45,086 bases of DNA. Source: Symbiodinium natans (Eukaryota; Sar; Dinophyceae; Suessiales; Symbiodiniaceae). Numbering within the stretch: position 1 is the first letter of the stretch; the number at the start of each line of letters is the position of its first letter. A program made the translations under genes and the position numbers. Shown piece by piece: positions 20,027 to 31,280 of the stretch. Location: NCBI GenBank assembly GCA_905221605.1, contig CAJNDS010002157.1, positions 1,450,001 through 1,495,086 of the forward strand, written 5' to 3'. The notes below the pieces were generated by a model that did no database searches, was not told where the DNA came from, and was given only the letters and a program-made list of their open reading frames with translations.

Positions 20027-20085
20027 GCGACATACCCAAACAAGCCCAATACCCCTCTTGGAATGTACCAGCCCTCCTTATGAAG
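20027..20085 (+). CDS. Candidate exon with strong donor GTAATATG
   Basis: Acceptor tcacgggcag. Two frames are plausible: DIPKQAQYPSWNVPALLMK ending in phase 0, or RHTQTSPIPLLECTSPPYE. Further open frames downstream (20100-20350, including FWHLLDLVLISQHDLIILLD) may be additional exons. Confidence 0.45.
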
Positions 20086-20362
20086 GTAATATGACTCCAC
20101 TTGAAGCGTATCGGGCTGTCTGCCTTGCTGGCTTGTACTTCAACCCTAAGCCCCTAAGCCCGAAATACAAAAGCCCACAAGCCCCTGAGCCAGCAAGGCC
20201 TAAGCCCGTCAAAAACTCCAATACCTCAAATTTCTGTCCTAGATTCTGGCACCTCCTTGACTTAGTTTTGATATCCCAACATGATTTAATCATACTCCTT
20301 GACCAAGGGGTGTTGGAGTCTTTACCCTTCACCCCATTGCTCCATGCCAATGCTAAAAGCCA

Positions 20363-20645
20363 AACCCTAAACCCTAAACCCTAAACCCTAAACCCTAAAC
20401 CCTAAACCCTAAACCCTAAACCCTAAACCCTGAACCCTGAAGCCTGAACCCTAAACCCTGAACCCTGAACCCTGAAGCCTGAACCCTGAACCCTGAACCC
20501 TGAACCCTGAACCCTGAACCCTGAACCCTAGCCCTGAGCCCTGAGCCCTGAGCCCTGAGCCCTGAGCCCTGAGCCCTGAGCCCTGAGCCCTGAGCCCTGA
20601 GCCCTGAGCCCTGAGCCCTGAACCCTGAACCCTGAACCCTGCACT
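20363..20645 (-). repeat. CCCTAAA array with homogeneous variant blocks
   Basis: Runs in order: CCCTAAA, then CCCTGAA, then about 13 CCCTGAG units (about 20527-20617), then CCCTGAA again. Confidence 0.95.
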
Positions 20646-20904
20646 AAACCCTAAACCCCAAACTCCAAACTCTTTACCCTAAACCACCTTTCAGAAGGTA
20701 TTGGGGTCTTTGGGCCCTCACTTCCGAAATCATAAACCCTGCACCCTAAGCCCGAAACCCGAAACCCTAAACCCCAAAACCCAAAACCCTAAACCCTAAA
20801 CCCCAAATCCTAAACCCTAAATCCTAATCCCTAAACCCTAAACCCTAAACCCCAAACCCTAAACCCGAAACCCTAAACCCTAAACCCTAAAACCTAAACC
20901 CCAG

Positions 20905-20966
20905 GCTTCGCCGGCCTGGCCGCCGCCTCCACGGCCGCGGCGCTCCTGGCGGATCGCGGGGGCCTT
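20905..20966 (+). CDS. Candidate exon FAGLAAASTAAALLADRGGL
   Basis: Acceptor taaaccccag and donor CTT/GTGAAA. The frame FAGLAAASTAAALLADRGGL resembles the first Gly-rich loop and helix of FAD-binding Rossmann folds (G-x-G-x-x-G...A...RGG), though the first glycines would have to come from the preceding exon. Bracketed by CCCTAAA and TTTAGGG. Confidence 0.55.
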
Positions 20967-21390
20967 GTGAAAGGGGAGGGTTTAGGGTTTAGGGTTTAGG
21001 GTTTCGGGTGTAGGGTTTAGGGTTTGGGGTGTAGGGTGTAGGGTTTAGGGCTCAGCGTCTAGGGTTTTGGGTTTAGGGCTTAGCGTTAGGGTTTAGGGTT
21101 TACGATTGGCAGGGCCAGGACATTTAAATCCCCGCCCGCCCAGAAGGTCCCACGACATTGCGAAAATGTAAATTTTCTAGTCTTCATTGTGCGGAGCCCC
21201 GTTTTGTTTTCTTAAACCCTCGCACCAAACCCATTTGCTCCCGGAAGGGTTCCCAAAAGAAAATGCAACAAGAAAAAGCCAAAACAATGAAAGAACAACA
21301 AAAACCTGAGATTCCCCTAAACCCTAAACCCTAAACCCTAAACCCTAAACCCTAAACCCTAAGCCCTAAACCCTCAACATTAGACCCCAG

Positions 21391-21479
21391 AAGAGTTTTT
21401 GGGAGCCGTGGAGGCTCCCAGAAGCTCCAGGAGGCTCACGGAAGCTCCCCAAGGCCAACAAGACAAAGACAAGAAAAGG
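21391..21479 (+). CDS. Candidate exon KSFWEPWRLPEAPGGS
   Basis: Acceptor ttagaccccag; frame KSFWEPWRLPEAPGGSRKLP then KANKTKTRK, ending at GG/GTTTAG, where a 200-bp TTTAG array starts. Phase matches 20905-20966. Part of it is an imperfect gaggctcc repeat, which lowers confidence. Confidence 0.45.
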
Positions 21480-21678
21480 GTTTAGGGTTTAGGGTTTAGG
21501 GTTTAGGGTTTAGGGTTTAGGGTTTAGGGTTTAGGGTTTAGGGTTTAGGGTTTAGGGTTTAGGGTTTAGGTTTAAGGGTTTAGGGTTTAGGGTTTAGGGT
21601 TTAGGGTTTAGGGTTTAGGGTTTAGGGTTTAGGGTTTAGGGTTTAGGGTTCAGGGTTTAGGGTTTAGGGTTTAGGGTT
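21478..21678 (+). repeat. (TTTAGGG)n array, about 28 units
   Basis: Nearly perfect, with one TTTAAGGG and one TTCAGGG unit. It begins directly at the candidate donor of the preceding exon. Confidence 0.95.
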
Positions 21679-21679
21679 C

Positions 21680-24560
21680 GAACACCAAGAACATCGAGAT
21701 CCCTGAGCCCTTTGCGTTAGAGACTTGCCTAAATCCACGAGCCCAACGCGTTATATATATATATATATATATGAGCCCGGAACCTTTAGGGTTTATTTAG
21801 CATAGAGTTTTTCTTTTCGCTTTAAATACGGAATATAAACAATTTAGTATATAAGTGTATATTTATACTTTTGTAGGAACCATAAGTTCTACTTGAGAGT
21901 CAACTTCGCCTTGTGTCTGTGGATACCATTACTGTTGATGCTTGTGTTTTAGACAAGTCGCACATCTAACCTATTTATCCGTTTGGATGCAACAAACGAT
22001 CAACCCTCCACACCGGTGTTGCATATCTTAAATGCACTTGTTTTCTGCAGCTTTCTTTGTTTTCATTTGCGGCTTGTTCACTTATTAGTGTTTGTGATCT
22101 TTATAATGCTGATGCGATGGCAATAGTATGCTTACTGGTGTTCCTAGCATTGGAAGCACAACTAACATTATGAACATAATAGACTTATGTGAGTAATATT
22201 GGAAATGTTCGCAATATAAGTACTAGTCCTAGCGCGAGCTGTCAATACAAGCAAAAAGCATGGCGTGTTGTGCGGAACATTCGAAGTCGAGGATTACTTG
22301 TGCTAAGCATAAGTTTGACACATCTTATGCTCCCAATTTGACAGTTCGTGACTTCAATATCACCAAATAACATTGCAGTGTGTTGGCAGGATTGCTAATT
22401 AACACTAACATCACGACAATCCTAATCATCCTAATCTTGCTGGTAGTGCATATGTCTTTTGACAAGTCTACTACGAAGCTGCACTATCTGTCAGATTAGC
22501 CATATGACTAGTGCGAGTACTATTAATGTTCCGCACTCTTTAGTAGGGGCCTCCTGAATAAAGTCAAAATGGCTGGGCTGTTCAGGACACTCCGACTGTT
22601 TGGGTTTGGGGGCGCGCGTTGGGATCCTGAATAAAGGCAAACCGTCCGGGCGCCGTAAGAAAATTCCACGTGGCGCGCCTTTATCAAGGATTGCTGGGCA
22701 TCGCTGCCCTGTAAACTTATCCTACCTCCTCTCTAATAAATTCGTATATATCCCTGGACAGTGTAAACAGGAACAAGAAAGGGGGGGGGGGGGCAGGTCT
22801 AAAGAGGGTGCAACATCAGTGTTGTGAGCAATGTTTTTTAGCCCACCACTGGGAAACTCAATAATGTCACTAACAATAGTACCATAGCGTCATTAGCCCC
22901 TGTGGCATGATTAGTCCGATAAGATTATAATATGAGATCATTTAGTAATATGATTAATGCGAGTAACATGAGTGCTAGCAAACCTAATACAATTTATGAC
23001 ACTAGTAAGCTTGGTAATGTTGTAAATGGAATTGCAATTTCTTGTACCATTTACTTTTAGTTATGCTATTGATCATGCTAGTAAGCTAATACGCCTACTA
23101 TACCGAACATTGCTGAATATAATACTAGTATCACGCTACTGATATTAGTAGTATTGGGACCATTCCTATAAACATGAAGAAAGGTTTACTTCTTGAGGTG
23201 TATTTTAGCTGCAGGATGGTTTGCGGTTAGTACTCCAGTGACTCTTTGGGCATAGTTTGGTCTTGTGCGCTCTAGGGACTTTACGAGGATACTCCACGGC
23301 TGCGCGCTTCAGCGATTCTGGAATACTCTAGCACAAGCCTTCCAGGGCTTTTCCGGTGATCCTTTCGGCTTATTTTGGAATACTTTGGGTTTTGGTATTC
23401 TAGAGACTCTTTCGGGCAACCGTGCAAACCAATGAGTGATTTAGAAACCAAGTAAACTCATATTTTTCTAGAAGTACGTGGTGCAGGGAACTTTGTGGCC
23501 CACGCCGCAGAGCGATAGTGATAGCAGCAAGAAATCACTCGGGGGCTCTCTAAGACATCAATGAGTGTTGTAGGAACCAAGTAAATTTCGTCATACAAAC
23601 ACATGGTGTAGGTCATTTGTTGACCGACACCACATAGGAACAGTGAGAAGACTATGAAATAACTAGGCCACCGTATATTAAATCAAGCAAAGAAGTCACC
23701 AGGCAACGGTGTAAAGTAGTGAATCCACTTATACAAACACATGGTGTAGGCAGTTCTGTGGCCCACACACGCATAACAATATCACCATGTTTACTATTCA
23801 TATCAATAGCGTTCTTAGCAGTGCTGGCATTGCTCATGTTCATTATATTTTGTGTTAGAGCGATCCGAAAGCAAGGCCCTTGCAAGGACGCTGTGACTTT
23901 TCCTCGATACCATACGAGTACTATGCTGATACTACACGAATACTTCACCGTTGCCAGACTAGGTACCAGCACCAAGACCAAGACCAATAATAGTACTAAC
24001 ACGAATGTTAAAACTACAAGAAACTCTATACTACACTACACTATACAAAATAGCCGGGACATAGCCGGGACTTTTGGGGTCTCTTTCGTTGCGTTTGTTT
24101 CATTCCTATCAAACGCTCGTATATGTATATTGTCAAAAAACTTTAAAGATGCACATGCCGAATAATCCGACGTCCTATTTTATTTTGTCTTTTGGACTTG
24201 CATTGTTGTTTTTGGCTTTCGCTTTGCTTTGTTTTCTTTGCGTGCTGCTTGCCTACATTTAAAATGCGGTTTGCTCATGGATCCATGACACGAGCAAAAA
24301 ATCCTACACTGCTATTCTGAAAACGATTTCGTGGTTTTGTGGTCATGATAACTGTTCACGTTGCTGTTCTTGCACGCTGCTTGCCTATGTCTTTTCGAAC
24401 TTGTGTTCTTCATTTATCTATAACGCTTGGATCGATGAGGGGCGTTGGCAAGCTAAACAGCAAAAACACTCCGCCCGAGTTTCATTTCATGGGTTCACGT
24501 TGCAGCTTCAGACTTTTACCCATTCGTGCCAACCCACAGCCCGAAAACACCCAGCACCTA
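21680..24560. other. AT-richer region without recognisable gene
   Basis: Telomere-like repeats nearly vanish here. 22080-23170 is dominated by triplets such as AGT, AAT, ACT and ATT with frequent stops. 23220-23420 repeats a ggaatactctag-like phrase. 23400-23780 holds about three diverged copies of a 110-140 bp unit containing gtggtgcaggg/catggtgtagg and gtggcccac. ORFs at 23719-24165 and 24339-24634 have no support beyond length. Confidence 0.5.
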
Positions 24561-24587
24561 GCCCTCCAGCATTAAACAAAACACATG

Positions 24588-24634
24588 AGCGAAATGGACC
24601 GAAAGGCTGCTCGTTCATATATATATATATATAA
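24588..24634 (+). repeat. Boundary repeat, left copy
   Basis: gcgaaatggaccgaaaggct followed by gctcgttcatatata; similar to 31232-31280, with which it brackets the whole repeat block. Confidence 0.6.
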
Positions 24635-24794
24635 TATTTTTACTTCCTATGTCTATATGTGCTCAATTACGTAAATTCATTGAGACAGTAGCGCACGTGC
24701 CTTTGCCATTTGACATTTTGGATAGGTTCTTACAACAAAACATTTGTGGACTCTGCTTGCGACTTGTCAATTGTTGATATATTCCGTAGCAAAC

Positions 24795-26765
24795 TAGCGG
24801 GGACACTGCTGGCGATCTGTGATTTTGGGACATCTTCTTTCAACAAAAAAACTACGGGGGACACTGCTTGCGATTTGTGAATTCAGAAGAAAACTAAGGG
24901 GGGACACTGCTTGCGATTTGTGATTTTGGCATATACACTTTCAGGGTTAAACTTATTGGGGACACTGCTTTTGTGATTTTGGGACATCTTCTTGCAGCAT
25001 AAAAACTAAGGGGGACACTGCTTGCGATTTATGAGTTTGGATAGTTCTTCATTCAGCAAAAAACTATGGGGAACACTGCTTGCGATTTGTGATTTTAGCA
25101 CATACTCTTTCAGCAAGAAAACTGAGGGTGACACTGTTTGCGATTTAAGAGTTTGGATAGTTCTTCATTCAGCAAAAAACTATTGGGGACATCGCTTGCG
25201 GTTTGTGATTTTGGAATTCTTTCAACAAAATCTCATGGGGACGTATCCATTACACTCCGTAACAAACTAAGGGGGGCACTACTTGCGATTTGTGATTGTG
25301 GGACATCCTCTTCTTGCAGCAAAAACAAACTAAGGGGGACACTGCTTGCGATTTGTAACTTTGGAGAATACTCCTTCAACAAAAACTATATATGGGGGAC
25401 ACTGCTTGCGATTTGTGATTTTGTGACATCTTCTTTCAGGGGACACTGCTTGCCATTTGCGAGTTTGGCACATACTCTTGTAGAAAAAACTAAGAGGGAC
25501 ACTGCTTGCGACTTGGGAATTTGGTACATAGGCTTAGCGGAAAAATATGGGGCACGCCGGGCACACTGCTTGCGTTTTGTGACTTGGGACCATTTTCCTT
25601 ACAGCAAAAAAAAGGGTGACACTGCTTGCGATTTGTGAATTTGGGATATTTTCTTTCAGCAAAAAGGACTATGGGTGGACACTGCTTGGGATTTGTGATT
25701 TGGGGGCATCTTCTTGCAGCAACAAAAACTAAGCGGGGACCCTGCTTGCGATTTGTGATTTTGGGACATCTTCTTTCAGCGAAAACCAAGGGGGACACTG
25801 CTTGCGGTTTTTGATTTTGGGGCATCTTCTTGCAGCAAAAAAACTAGGGGGACACTGCTTGCGATTTAGGAGTTTGGATAGTTCTTCATTCAGCAAAAAA
25901 CTATGGGGGACGCTGCTTGCGATTTGTGATTTTGGAATTCTATCAACAAATTCTCATGGGGACACTGCTTGCGATTGCTCAATTTCCATTCCGTAACAAA
26001 CTAAGGGGGACACTGCTTGCGATTTGTGATTGTGGGACATCCTCTTCTTGCAGCAAAAGAAACTAAGGGGGACACTGCTTGCGATATGTAACTTTGCAGA
26101 ATACGCTTTCAACAAAAACTATGGGGGACACTGCTTGCGATTTGTGGTTTTGGGACATCTTCTCTCAGGGGACACTGCTTGCCATGTGCGAGTTTGGCAC
26201 TCTTGTAGAAAAAGCTACGGGGGACACTGCTTGCGATTTGGCAATTCGGTACATAATCTTACAGGAAAGACATGGGGCACACTGCTTGCGATTTGTGACT
26301 TGGGAGCATATTCTTACAGCAAAAGAACTAAGGGTGACACTGCTTGCGATTTGTGAATTTTGGATATATTCTTTCAGCAAAAAGGACTATGGGTGGACAC
26401 TGCTTGCGATTTGTGTTCTTGGTACATATTCTTTCAACAAAAAAACTACGGGGGACACTGCTTGCGACTTGCGATTTTGGCACATACTCTTGCAGAAACA
26501 TCTAAGGGCGGACACTGCTTGTGATTGTGAACTTGATTCGTAATCTTACAGCAAAAAAACTACGGGGAACACTTCTTGCGATTTATGAATTTTGTAGATA
26601 ATCTTACAGCAACATCTTACGGGGACCCTGCTTGCGATTTGTGATTTTGGATATTTGCGCGCAACAACAACGCATAGGGACACTGCTTGCGATTTATGAG
26701 TTCGGAGAAGGCTGTTTCGACAAAAACTACGGGGGACACTGCTTGCGATTTGTGACTTTAGTGCA
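24795..26765 (+). repeat. 55-65 bp minisatellite, about 35 units
   Basis: The consensus is ggggacactgcttgcgattt plus gtgattttgggacatcttct plus ttcagcaaaaaactaag. Units vary in spacer length and are not strictly multiples of three, so the ORFs across it (25138-25638, 26079-26543 and others) are interpreted as repeat artefacts. Confidence 0.95.
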
Positions 26766-27060
26766 TGGACAAAATCTGCCTGGATCTACGCGGTGCTGTT
26801 TTCTTCCAAAGACGTGGCGCGTAGATCCAGGCAAAGTTTGTCAGTCATGTTTTCTGACAAAAATGATTGGACCAAATCTGCCTGGATGTACGCGGCACTG
26901 CTTTCCTTCAAAGACGTGGCGCGTAGATCCAGGCAAATTTTGTCTATCATGCTTTCTGACAGAAATGGTTGGACAAAATCTGCCTGGATCTACGCAGTGC
27001 TGTTATATTCCAAAGACGTGGCGCCTAGATCCAGGCAGATCTTGCGATGTGGCTTTTTGG
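26766..27060 (+). repeat. Three 103-bp tandem units with internal hairpin
   Basis: Each unit contains ctgcctggatctacgcgg-like sequence and, about 30 bp later, its complement gcgtagatccaggca, so each can form a stem of about 15 bp. ORF 26632-27285 spans them. It follows the minisatellite directly. Confidence 0.85.
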
Positions 27061-27079
27061 AGGAAAACTTGGGCCCAAA

Positions 27080-27240
27080 ACCTTAGGTACCAGGGCTTGC
27101 GATTTAAGTCTTTGCAGCAAAAAAAGACACCACAATCCCAGGGAATAGGGCTTGCGATCTGGCTTGTTGGAGGTAGAATTAAACCCAAAATCTTAGGGAC
27201 CAGGGCTTGCGATTTAACTCTCTGCAGCAAAAAACCCGCA
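27080..27240 (+). repeat. Diverged copies of the gcttgcgattt unit
   Basis: accagggcttgcgatttaa followed by tctttgcagcaaaaaa occurs about twice, with an extra gggcttgcgatctgg. It shares the core of the minisatellite to its left. Confidence 0.8.
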
Positions 27241-27309
27241 ATCATAATGCAAAAATTTAATTACCTCGAGACCACAGGATCTTAAAGATTACGAAAAAAT
27301 AAAAAAGAT

Positions 27310-27655
27310 TACAAAACGATTATAAGACTATTATATGAAGATGATAAAAGATGATAAAGATGATAAAAGATGATAAAAGGTGATAAAAGGTGATAAAAAA
27401 GATAATAAAAATGATAAAGGATGATAACGATAGAAGATGATTAAGATAAGGATGCTTTCCAAACGAGATCCCGAATTTTGACCCGATTAAAAGATGATAA
27501 AAGATGACAAAAAAGATGATAAAGGATGATAAAAAGATGATATGAAGATGATAAGAAAAGCATATGAAGATGATTAAACATGATGGAAGATAATAAAAGG
27601 AGATAATAGGAGAGATGATAAAATATGATAAAAGATGATAAGAAGATGATAGGGT
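27310..27655 (+). repeat. GATGATAAA purine-rich repeat tract
   Basis: Irregular tandem gatgataaa/agatgataa units, almost all purine plus T on the + strand, interrupted once by a unique-looking segment (27440-27485). The 202-aa minus-strand ORF here is low complexity. Confidence 0.9.
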
Positions 27656-28225
27656 AAAGCAGCTGATTAATGTGTGGAAGGGGTTGAGAACGTGAGGGAG
27701 TGAAAAGTGAGCTGGGGGAGTAGGCATGGTGAGGGCGTTTGATGGTGGAGAGGGAGGGGGGGAGGGTTGGTGAAGAGAAAAACGTTTTTTTTGTTTAAAC
27801 TCTTTTTGGATGGTGAGAGAAAGAGGGGTGGTGGTTGGGGGGGGTGCCCAGCCCTGTGCCAGGGCCTTGGCCCCCTTGACCCTCCCTGGCCCACCCTCCA
27901 CCCCGAGCTGGCTCTCCAGCCCCTCCACCCTTCGGCCAGCCCAGCTCCTTCAACCCCTCTCCGCTCTCCAGCGCCACCGGCCCCAGCCCAGCCCACCCCA
28001 GCTCCAGCTCTTCAGCTCAGCCCTTGAGTGGGAAAGGGATGGCGGGTGGGAGAGGGGAGGGGCGGGGGGGGCTGGGGGAACCTCCAGCCCACCCCAAAAC
28101 ACCCCCCCCCCCCCCTCTCACCATTTCGGCCCTGGCCCAGCCCCAGTTCTCAGCCCACCAGCCAGGAGGCGCGGCCGGGGGGGGGGGGGGGGCTGCGGGG
28201 AGGGGGAGAGAGGTCTGGTGACTAA
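27656..28225. other. GC-rich low-complexity spacer
   Basis: Pro/Gly/Ala-type low complexity with C and G homopolymers. Overlapping ORFs occur in all frames on both strands, none credible as a gene. Confidence 0.6.
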
Positions 28226-28235
28226 TCTGGAAAGG

Positions 28236-31210
28236 TCCCAGAATTAAATTTATTTAAATTATTTAAATTATTTAAATTATTTAAATTATTTAAATTATTT
28301 AAATTATTTAAATTATTTAATAGGGTCAATTAAATAATTAAATAATTTAAATAATCTTGCTTATTTAAATTATTTAAATTATTTAAATTATTTAATGGGA
28401 GGCAATTAAATAATTTAAATAATTTAAATAATTTTTGCTTATTTAAATTATTTTAATTATTTAAATTATTTAATAGGGGTCAATTAAATAATTTAAATAA
28501 TTTAAATAAATTAAATAATTTAAATAAATTTAATTCAGGAAACTTTCCAGACCAGCCAGAAAAAAATCAATTAAATAATTTAAATCCCGCAGTTTAATTA
28601 AATCATTTAATTGAGCTGTCGGATTTAAATTATTTAATTGCTTTGCTGGTTGGCCTGGAAAGTTCCCGGAATTAAATTTATTTAAATTATTTAAATTATT
28701 TAAATTATTTAAATTATTTAAATAAATTATTTAATAGGGGTCAATTAAATAAATTAAATAATTTAAATAATTTTGCTTATTTAAATTATTTAAATTATTT
28801 AAATTATTTAATGGGGTCAATTAAATAAATTAAATAATTTAAATAATTTTGCTTATTTAAATTATTTAAATTATTTAAATTATTTAAATTATTTAAATTA
28901 TTTAAATTATTTAAATTATTTAATAGGGGTCAATTAAATAAATTAAATAATTTAAATAATTTTGCTTATTTAAATTATTTTAATTATTTAAACTATTTAA
29001 TAGGGGTCAATTAAATACATTAAAGAATTTACATAATTTTGCTTATTTAAATTATTTAAATTATTTAAATTATTTAATGGGAGGCAATTAAATAAATTAA
29101 ATAATTTAAATAATTTTGCTTATTTAAATTATTTTATTTATTTAAATTATTTAATAGGAGTCAATTAAATAATTTAAATAGTTTAAATAATTTTTGCTTA
29201 TTTAAATTATTTTAATTATTTAAATTATTTAATAGGGATCAATTAAATAATTTAAATAATTTAAATAATTTAAATAATTTAAATAATTTAAATATATTTA
29301 ATTCAGGAAACTTTCCAGACCAGCCAGAAAAAAAGACAATTAAATAATTTAAATCCCGCAGTTTAATTAAATTATTTAATTGAGCTGTCGGATTTAAATT
29401 ATTTAATTGTTTTGCTGGTTGGCCTGGAAAGTTCCCGGAATTAAATTTATTTAAATTATTTAAATTATTTAAATTATTTAATAGGGGTCAATTAAACAAA
29501 TTAAATAATTTAAATAATTTTGCTTATTTAAATTATTTAAATTATTTAATAGGGGTCAATTAAATAAATTAAATAATTTAAATAATTTTGCTTATTTAAA
29601 TTATTTAAATTATTTAAATTATTTAAATTATTTAAATTATTTCATGGGAGGCAATTAAATGAATTAAATAATTTAAATAATTTTGCTTATTTAAATTATT
29701 TTAATTATTTAAATTATTTAATGGGAGGCAATTAAATAAATTAAATAATTTAAATAATTTTGCTTATTTAAATTATTTTAATTATTTAAATTATTTAATA
29801 GGGGTCAATTAAATAATTTGAATAATTTAAATAATTTAAATAATTTAAATAACTTACATAATTTAAATAATTTAAATAATTTAAATAAATTTAATTCAGG
29901 AAACTTTCCAGACCAGCCAGAAAAAAAATCAATTAAATAATTTAAATCCCGCAGTTTAATTAAATCATTTAATTGAGCTGTCGGATTTAAATTATTTAAT
30001 TGCTTTGCTGGTTGGCCTGGAAAGTTCCCGGAATTAAATTTATTTAAATTATTTAAATTTTTTAAATTATTTAAATTATTGAATAGAGGTCAATTAAATA
30101 AATTAAATAATTTAAATAATTTTGCTTATTTAAATTATTTTAATTATTTAAATTATTTAATGGGAGTCAATTAAATAATATAAATAATTTAAATAATTTT
30201 TGCTTATTTAAACTATTTTAATTATTTAAATTATTTAATAGGGGTCAATTAAATAATTTAAATAATTTAAATAAATTAAATAATTTAAATAAATTTAATT
30301 CAGGAAACTTTCCAGACCAGCCAGAAATTATTTAAATTATAGAATTTCTTTAATAGGGGTCAATTAAATAAATTAAATAATTTAAATAATTTTGCTTATT
30401 TAAATTATTTAAATTACTTTAATGATTTAATGGGAGGCAATTAAATAAATTCAATAATTTAAATAATTTTGCTTATTTAAATTATTTTAATTATTTAAAT
30501 TATTTAATGGGAGGCAATTAAATAAATTAAATAATTTAAATAATTTTTGCTTCTTTAAATTATTTTAATTATTTAAATTATTTAATAGGGGTCAATTAAT
30601 TAATTTAAATAATTTAAATAAATTAAATAATTTAAATAAATTTAATTCAGGAAACTTTCCAGACCAGCCAGAAAAAATCAATTAAATAATTTAAATCCCG
30701 CAGTTTAATTAAATCATTTAATTGAGCTGTCGGATTTAAATTATTTAGTTGTTTTGCTGGTTGGTCTGGAAAGTTACCGGAATTAAATTTATTTAAATTA
30801 TTTAAACTATTTAAAATATTTAAATTATTTAATAGGGGTCAATTAAATAAATTAAATAATTTAAATAATTTTGCTTATTTAAATTATTGAAATTATTTAA
30901 ATTATTTAATAGGGGTCAATTAAATAAATTAAATAATTTAATTAATTTTGCTTAACTTAATTATTTAAATTTTTTAAATTATTTAATCGGGATCAATTAA
31001 ATAAATTAAATAATTTAAATAATTTTGCTTATTTAAATTATTTTAATTATTTAAATTATTTAATGGGAGGCAATTAAATAAATTAAATAATTTAAGTAAT
31101 TTTGCTTATTTAAATTATTTAAATTATTTAAATTATTTAAATTATTTAAATTATTTAAATTATTTAATGGGAGTCAATTAAATAATTTAAATAATTTAAA
31201 TAATTTAATT
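28236..31210. repeat. ATTTAAAT palindromic satellite with higher-order modules
   Basis: 3 kb of ttatttaaattatttaaatt alternating with aggggtcaattaaataaatt and gcttattt in units of about 70 bp. A GC-containing module with inverted ends (ggaaactttccagaccagcc and its diverged complement) recurs near 28536, 29305, 29897, 30301 (partial) and 30648. Confidence 0.95.
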
Positions 31211-31231
31211 TAATTTCACTTATTAAAACAA

Positions 31232-31280
31232 AGGAAGGAGCTAAATAGACCCGAAAGGTTGCTCTCTCATATATATATAT
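31232..31280 (+). repeat. Boundary repeat, right copy
   Basis: agctaaatagacccgaaagg followed by ttgctctctcatatata; related to 24588-24634 and in the same orientation. Confidence 0.6.

Noticed and set aside
25138-27285. ORFs of 150-217 codons across the minisatellite
   Set aside because: They follow repeat units whose lengths are not multiples of three, on both strands; open frames are a by-product of the low stop density of the unit.
27320-28247. 202-aa minus-strand ORF and Pro/Gly-rich ORFs
   Set aside because: Low-complexity GATGATAAA and GC-rich sequence; several frames on both strands are open at once.
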